In this document: positions 59,568 to 64,000 of the stretch, piece after piece
How positions within the stretch are numbered: position 1 is the first letter of the stretch
How the letters are laid out: each line of letters begins with the position of its first letter
NCBI RefSeq assembly: GCF_005048155.1
Contig: NZ_SUMB01000002.1
Span: 744,001-808,000, forward strand
DNA from: Streptomyces piniterrae
GTDB taxonomy: Bacteria > Actinomycetota > Actinomycetes > Streptomycetales > Streptomycetaceae
Direction: 5' to 3'
Length of the DNA stretch: 64,000 nt
The notes under the pieces: generated by a model
What the model was told of the DNA's origin: nothing
What the model saw: only the letters and a program-made list of their open reading frames with translations
Databases searched by the model: none
Position numbers and translations under genes: made by a program

Positions 59568-60450
59568 GTGTGGGTCCTCCTCTGTCGAGCGCCCGCACCG
59601 TATCGGCGCGGTGCAGCTTGTCCGGATTGCGCATGCCGTAGAGACCGGTGATCCGTCCGTCGTGGATCTCGAACGCGACCAGCCAGTCGAGTTCGCCGCC
59701 GGTGAGGAACCGTGCTGCGGGCATGCCGTTGTAGGTGGCGGGCTCGACGCGGGTCGTCGCGGCGCTGGTGCGGATCACACCGAGAACGAACCGGGCGACC
59801 TCGTCGCGGCCGATGATCGGGCGACGTGCGGCGACCACTTTCCCGCCGCCGTCGGAGATCTGCACGACATCGGGCGCCAGCAGGTCCATCAACGCCTGGA
59901 CTTCGCCGGTCGACGCCGCGAGCAGGAACCGCCGGACGATCCCTCGGGTGGCATCGGAGTCGGGTTCGAAGCGGCGACGCCGCGCGTGGACGTGCTGACG
60001 TGCGCGGTGGGCGATCTGCCGGACGCTGACCTCGGTCCTACCGATCGAGGCGGCGATCTCGCCGTGGGTGTAGCCGAACACGTCATGCAGCACGAGCACC
60101 GCGCGCTCGGTCGGATTCAGCGTCTCCAGGACGAGCATCATGGCCATCGACACCGATTCGGCCAGGATCGCGTCCTCGCTCACCTCGGGTGCGGTGCGGA
60201 TGGGCTCGGGCAGCCAGGTCCCCACGTACTCCTCACGCCGTGCCTTGACCGCGCGCAGGTGATTGAGGGACTGCCGGGTCACGATGCGGACCAGGTAGGC
60301 GCGTGGATGCTCGACCGTGGCCGGATCGACCGCTGCCCACCGCAAGTAGCTCTCCTGCAGCACGTCCTCGGCGTCGGCGGCACTGCCCAACAGCTCGTAG
60401 GCGATGGTGAACAGCAGCGGACGGTGCTCGGTGAATGCGTCGTCAGCCAT
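59548..60450 (-). CDS. ECF41-type RNA polymerase sigma factor with SnoaL-like C-terminal domain
   Basis: 300 residues. Region 2 is at about 8-70 (DAEDVLQESYLRW), region 4 at about 105-158 (LNPTERAVLVLHDVFGYTHG) and an NTF2/SnoaL-like extension at 170-290. The two ECF41 signature blocks DGGGK (200-204) and NPDKL (275-279) are intact; in this group the extension replaces a separate anti-sigma factor. GAGGGCAGG precedes the ATG. The usual partner (a carboxymuconolactone-decarboxylase or oxidoreductase gene) is replaced here by an SRPBCC gene. Confidence 0.88.
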   Translation of the reverse strand: MADDAFTEHRPLLFTIAYELLGSAADAEDVLQESYLRWAAVDPATVEHPRAYLVRIVTRQSLNHLRAVKARREEYVGTWLPEPIRTAPEVSEDAILAESVSMAMMLVLETLNPTERAVLVLHDVFGYTHGEIAASIGRTEVSVRQIAHRARQHVHARRRRFEPDSDATRGIVRRFLLAASTGEVQALMDLLAPDVVQISDGGGKVVAARRPIIGRDEVARFVLGVIRTSAATTRVEPATYNGMPAARFLTGGELDWLVAFEIHDGRITGLYGMRNPDKLHRADTVRALDRGGPTHGNHDR

Positions 60451-60827
60451 GACCTGCCCTCACCTTGCATACGTGTTGGCTGGCCACGAGAACACGTGGG
60501 CGCCCTGTGAGTACGCTGTGGCGTCCCGGCATCAGACCCGGCTCCTCTCTCCCGATGTCCATCGAGTCTCTTCGGATGTCCATCGAGACACCCCACACCC
60601 GAAAACCGTGACAGCCCAGCACTGTGATGTGCTTCACAGGATGGGTTCGATGCGGGTGCAGCCTCCAGCTGCCGGTTCGCGTCCGGGCTCGGGCTCGTCC
60701 ACTACGCTGCGCCCCACGGCGCGCGATGCCCCCGTCCCAACTTGCCGCCGCGCGCTGGTGGTTGACCGGGCGAGCCACCTGGGCGGCGGGCCCGGCGATG
60801 TCAGTCCCCTTCGCTACGGTGACCCCC
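60451..60827. promoter_or_regulatory. Divergent upstream region with a 13-bp repeat pair
   Basis: GATGTCCATCGAG is at 60554-60566 and 60575-60587, exactly 21 bases apart (two helical turns), and each copy contains a GATG..CATC palindrome. These may be sites for a dimeric regulator between the sigma gene and the duplicated-domain gene. Nothing else is recognised in this 377-base gap. Confidence 0.5.
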
Positions 60828-61802
60828 ATGACCGACCGTACAGACGACACCCCCGCCCCCCAGCGTCACCCGGAGCTGTTGGAGTGGCTGTCCAAGAGAT
60901 CCTCCGCCTTCGAGCACTGGGCTCGGGCCACCGGAACCCCCGAACTCTGGGACTTCAGCCCGACCTCCCTGGACGCGCTCGAAGACCTCCTGCGACGGAC
61001 GTACACCAGCGACGAGGAGGTCTCCGAAGAGCGGTGCGGCGAGTTCGTTCAGGGCGCGGTCTGGTACGTCGGGGAAGTGGCGTGTCGATCCAGCGGGGTG
61101 GTGTGGAGGTACGAGCCGTTCGCATGCGACGGCGAACCCCTTCCGTCCCTGTTCGCCGAAACGTACGCGGCGGGGAGCGTCGACACGCCCTGTGTGAGCC
61201 CGACAGGCGACTGCACCGAAGACAGGCTGTACGTGATGGCGGCGATATACAGGTTGTTCTTGACTCATGACGAGGTCGACAACCCGATCGATGAGCGCCT
61301 GTGTGATGTGCCGTATGACTGTGACAGGTATCAGCGCCTTGCCGAGTGGCTTCAGGCGCGGGCAGCGGGGTTCGAGGAGTGGGCCCGCGAGACCGGGCGG
61401 GCGGAGACGGAGAGCTGGGACTTCAGTCCTGAATCACTGGATACGCTCGAAGAACTCGTGCGCGGTCGGTACGGCAGCGAGGAGGAGCTCAACGAGGAGC
61501 GGGAAGGACTGTTCGTACAGGGTGCCGTCTGGTACATCGGGGAAGTGATCCGCAGGTCGACGGATGAGACGTCGTGGGGATACGCCCCTTTCTATATCGA
61601 GGGCACGGGCGACTTCTCCAACCACATGTTCGTGCCGGGCGCGGACGACGAGCTCGACACTCCATACCTCAGCCAACCGCACTTCCAGGAAGAGGACTTC
61701 GTGTATCCGATGAACCACCTGACCCTTCTGTTCTGGAAGGAAAGCGTGAAGTACTACGGCCAGGAAGCGCATCTGCGCGACGCGTTCGACGACTTCGAGT
61801 AG
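60828..61802 (+). CDS. Hypothetical protein made of two copies of one domain
   Basis: 324 residues. The first half (about 16-160) and the second half (about 170-310) are clear duplicates: HWARATGTPELWDFSPTSLD against EWARETGRAETESWDFSPES, and FVQGAVWYVGEV against FVQGAVWYIGEV. The protein is acidic and soluble, with no metal motif. ATG 60828 is chosen; 60798 is in frame. No family recognised; the VQGAVWYxGE pattern is the fingerprint to search with. Confidence 0.75.
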   Translation: MTDRTDDTPAPQRHPELLEWLSKRSSAFEHWARATGTPELWDFSPTSLDALEDLLRRTYTSDEEVSEERCGEFVQGAVWYVGEVACRSSGVVWRYEPFACDGEPLPSLFAETYAAGSVDTPCVSPTGDCTEDRLYVMAAIYRLFLTHDEVDNPIDERLCDVPYDCDRYQRLAEWLQARAAGFEEWARETGRAETESWDFSPESLDTLEELVRGRYGSEEELNEEREGLFVQGAVWYIGEVIRRSTDETSWGYAPFYIEGTGDFSNHMFVPGADDELDTPYLSQPHFQEEDFVYPMNHLTLLFWKESVKYYGQEAHLRDAFDDFE

Positions 61803-61873
61803 CCATCCGGCCACACGGGCCGACCGCTCGAAATGCGCTTGTCCGCCGTGGGGCACCGCACTACCTTGCCGAT

Positions 61874-62530
61874 GTGGATCTCTTCTCACGCTCCTGGGCA
61901 GCGTTGCGTACGGCGGTCGCCGAACTCACGGACGAGGACTTCGCGCGGCCGTCCGGCTGTACCGGCTGGCTCGTGCGGGACCTGGTGTGCCATCTGGTCA
62001 TCGACGCTCAGGACGTCCTGATCACCCTCGCGACCCCGGCCGAAACGGAACCGACCCGCGACGCGGTGACCTACTGGGAAGTCGCGGATACGCCTCCCAC
62101 CGGCGACGACCCGCTCGATGCGCTGATCGTCCGGCTGGCCGCCGCGTACGAGGAGCCTTGGCTGCTCAAGTTCCACTTGGACGACGTCGGCTCGGCGGCC
62201 GGCCGCGCCGCGGAACTCGCCTACCCGGGTCTCCGGGTAGGCACCCGCGACATCGTCCTCACCGCGGGCGACTACCTCTCCGCGTACGTGCTGGAGTGGA
62301 CGCTGCACCACCTCGACCTGATCGCGCATCTGCCGGACGCGGCGGAGCCGCCCGCGGAGGGGCTCGCCCGGACCCGCGAGATGCTGGAGAAGATCGCCCG
62401 GACCGCGTTCCCCGCATCGTTCTCCGACAAGGACGCGCTGCTGATCGGTACCGGACGGCGGGCCCCGACCGAAGCGGAGAAGGCCGAACTGGGCGACCTG
62501 GCCGCGAAACTCCCGCTCGTCATCGGTTGA
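61874..62530 (+). CDS. DinB-like protein of the maleylpyruvate isomerase N-terminal family
   Basis: 218 residues. SGCTGWLVRDLVCHLVIDAQ provides the helix and His of the mycothiol-dependent maleylpyruvate isomerase/DinB fold (TIGR03083-like), and LEWTLHHLDLIAHLP supplies the further His pair. Such proteins often use mycothiol, consistent with an actinomycete. GTG 61874 is the start that fits the family's usual opening, without a clear ribosome binding site. Confidence 0.8.
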   Translation: MDLFSRSWAALRTAVAELTDEDFARPSGCTGWLVRDLVCHLVIDAQDVLITLATPAETEPTRDAVTYWEVADTPPTGDDPLDALIVRLAAAYEEPWLLKFHLDDVGSAAGRAAELAYPGLRVGTRDIVLTAGDYLSAYVLEWTLHHLDLIAHLPDAAEPPAEGLARTREMLEKIARTAFPASFSDKDALLIGTGRRAPTEAEKAELGDLAAKLPLVIG

Positions 62531-62610
62531 TCGTCCGAGTCACTGAGTCACTGACTCACGGCCACGTCACCAAGCTCGCCGAACTTGAAGAAGCCGTCCC
62601 GGACACCGAC

Positions 62611-63060
62611 ATGGCACACCCGAGCCTCCTCGTCAGCCCGGTACTGCGCATCGGCGAGCTGGCGATTCTGGGCGGTCCCGGCGGGCTCTTCGCCTTCGCC
62701 CCTGTCAACGGTTGTGAGGAACGCGCCGGCACCACGTACCGTGCACCGCCCCCCGGCACGGGCGGATCTGCGCTTCGCCGTCGGCGACGATGCCTTCCGG
62801 ACGTTCAAGGACGAGCCTGCTGGTGGCCTCCACCCTTGAGACCTTGTTCGCCATGTTGGTGCGGTGGCTCGTCGGCCTGCGAATCAACGCCACCATCGAC
62901 GGGATAGACGAACAGTAGGCGCTGCGTCAGCACGTCAGCGGAGAACTCTGGATGCTCGACGACGCCGGCTCCGAGTCCGAGGCCTGGGTCTATCTCTTCG
63001 AGAACGACTGGACCAGGCCACGACCGGGACCGGGACCGGGACCGATGTGCGTAGAGCGGT
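62611..63060 (+). pseudogene. Decayed gene, possibly of the SUKH immunity family
   Basis: Three forward frames carry successive pieces: LRIGELAILGGPGGLFAF (62611-62720), then ADLRFAVGDDAFRTFKDEPA (about 62757-62825), then VASTLETLFAMLVRWLVGL (from 62823) with an in-frame TAG at 62916, after which ALRQHVSGELWMLDDAG continues. The order and wording resemble SUKH-type immunity proteins, but the match is judged by eye and uncertain. A GGGACC triplet repeat lies near its end (about 63022-63044). No toxin gene is adjacent. Confidence 0.45.
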
Positions 63061-63090
63061 GCCCGTTGGACCGTCGACGCCCTTCGCCCG

Positions 63091-64000
63091 TTACCCGTTC
63101 TCAAGCGGCGTCAGCTCGGTTGTGAACGCTTCGAGGAAGGCGCGGCGGGAGGTCACCGGGCCGGCCGGGCGGACCACGAACTTCGACAGGCCGGCGTCGG
63201 TGAACCGGCGCAGGTGTTCACGGGCGTCGTCCCAGCCCCAGCAGAGCAGGGTGCGTGGGTCGGCCGCGTCGGGGCGGTCCTGGTGGAGGCGTGCCAGCAG
63301 GGTGTCCACGGCGTGTTCGTCGGCGTCGTCCTGGACGATCGTCAGGTAGGTGCCGTAGTGGTCCTCCTCGATCGTCCGGTCCGCGTGGTCGGCGGCGCTG
63401 ATGATCCGGGCGCGGCAGACTTCGGCCTCGGCTGGGGTGATGTTGCTGCCGAGCCAGCCGTCGCCGAGCCGCCCGATCCGGTCCAGCGCGGCGGGGACCC
63501 GGCCGCTCAGCCACAGGTCCAGGGGCTTGGCGGGCAGTGGGGCGACCGAGGCCTCGTCCAGGTGGAAGAAGCGGCCGTGATGGGTGACGAGCGGCTGCGT
63601 CAGCAGTGCCCGCACCACGTACAGGGCCTCCTCGAACACGGCGGCGCGTTGCCCGTCCGGCACGGGGAACACCGTCCGGTCGGCGGGGCGGGCGGGGCGG
63701 ACGCCGAAGACCGGCAGGACGCGGCGCGGGGCGAGCGCGGCCAGGCTCGCGAGCTGCGCCGCGAGCACCGCCGGGTTGCGTCCGGGCAGGATCAGCACGC
63801 TCATGCCCAGCTTCAGCCGCTCGGTGCGACCCGCCGCGTACGCCACGCCGACCAGCGGATCGACCACACCCGGCGCCGAGACCAGGTCCGATAACCAGAC
63901 CGAGTCGACCCCGTGCGCCTCCAGATCCGTCACCAGACCTGCCAGGTCGGGATCGTCGCGCTGCGCGCCGCGCTCCGGCACGTTCCCCACACCGATGCGA
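63091..64000 (-). CDS. LLM-class flavin/F420-dependent oxidoreductase, cut by the right edge
   Basis: About 303 residues of a luciferase-like monooxygenase barrel: LEAHGVDSVWLSDLV, then RLKLGMSVLILPGRNPAVLAAQLASLAAL and the late PLDLWLSGRVPAALDRIGRLGDGWL are the family blocks. The frame runs past base 64000 (RIGVGNVPERG at the edge), so the true start may be outside the window. Probably F420-dependent, judging by the actinomycete setting; substrate unknown. Confidence 0.82.
   Translation of the reverse strand, partial: RIGVGNVPERGAQRDDPDLAGLVTDLEAHGVDSVWLSDLVSAPGVVDPLVGVAYAAGRTERLKLGMSVLILPGRNPAVLAAQLASLAALAPRRVLPVFGVRPARPADRTVFPVPDGQRAAVFEEALYVVRALLTQPLVTHHGRFFHLDEASVAPLPAKPLDLWLSGRVPAALDRIGRLGDGWLGSNITPAEAEVCRARIISAADHADRTIEEDHYGTYLTIVQDDADEHAVDTLLARLHQDRPDAADPRTLLCWGWDDAREHLRRFTDAGLSKFVVRPAGPVTSRRAFLEAFTTELTPLENG

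Noticed and set aside
1..64000. Biosynthetic gene cluster suspected from the oxygenases, aminotransferase, MFS pump and regulators
   Set aside because: No core synthase (PKS, NRPS, terpene cyclase, lanthipeptide enzyme) is present; these genes are scattered and separately regulated.

Overview
The window looks like a piece of a Streptomyces (or close actinomycete) chromosome. It has very high GC content, long open frames on the antisense strand of most genes, frequent GTG starts, and typical families: an ECF41 sigma factor, SpoIIE-type phosphatases, a lactococcin-972-like peptide, a long-form GAPDH, and GntR, MarR, HxlR, TetR and Lrp regulators. I saw no tRNA, rRNA, insertion sequence, CRISPR array or phage structural gene. 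The spread of accessory genes, decayed genes and short tandem repeats suggests a chromosome arm rather than the core; that is inference.

Bases 1-9172 are the most coherent block: a hydroxyproline/proline-peptide utilisation region. In order it holds an Xaa-Pro aminopeptidase fragment (M24), a D-amino-acid-oxidase-like flavoprotein, a small [2Fe-2S] protein, a HcnB-like flavoprotein, a dihydrodipicolinate-synthase-like deaminase, a 4-hydroxyproline epimerase, an aldehyde dehydrogenase, a GntR/FCD regulator and a prolyl aminopeptidase. Four copies of one operator-like motif (half-site SACATTRYA) lie before the flavoprotein, the deaminase, the regulator and the prolyl aminopeptidase. This ties peptide hydrolysis to catabolism of the released imino acid.

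Bases 9259-24635 are a mixed stretch: a secreted M6-like metalloprotease, a GH26-like secreted protein, a HAD protein lacking its nucleophile segment, two beta-lactamase-fold serine hydrolases, a secreted phosphodiester-glycosidase-like protein, a regulator joining an IS30-type HTH to a MarR/GbsR module, a DUF2071 protein, a DUF5519 protein, a membrane SpoIIE phosphatase and a triple-S1-domain protein. Bases 24809-35181 carry four regulator/target pairs or near-pairs: MarR with an MFS exporter, HxlR with a dinucleotide-binding oxidoreductase, an Lrp-like regulator opposite an isopenicillin-N-synthase-like oxygenase, and a secreted adenosine deaminase-like enzyme nearby. A frameshifted SMP-30-type gene also lies here.

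Bases 35199-44630 hold a sugar ABC importer operon (ATPase, permease, binding lipoprotein), a large multi-domain SpoIIE phosphatase, and a divergent cyclase/aminotransferase pair. Bases 45059-48369 are a lactococcin-972-like bacteriocin operon with a perfect hairpin between the peptide gene and its ABC genes. Bases 48408-51307 are a translationally coupled pair, a leucine-rich-repeat protein with a TIGR02996-like start followed by a 665-residue protein with a 2-oxoglutarate/Fe(II) oxygenase signature. I consider this the best candidate for something undescribed. The rest holds a long-form GAPDH, a DUF418 membrane protein, a SnoaL-like protein behind a striking 12-bp inverted repeat, a TetR/hydrolase pair, an ECF41 sigma factor with an SRPBCC partner, and an internally duplicated protein. 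It also holds two decayed genes (an Mrr-type endonuclease remnant and a possible SUKH-type remnant), and a luciferase-like monooxygenase that runs off the right end.

Short tandem duplications (7-23 bp) recur across the window, inside genes, directly after stop codons and across start codons. Gene starts are my choices from Shine-Dalgarno spacing and signal-peptide position; alternatives are stated.
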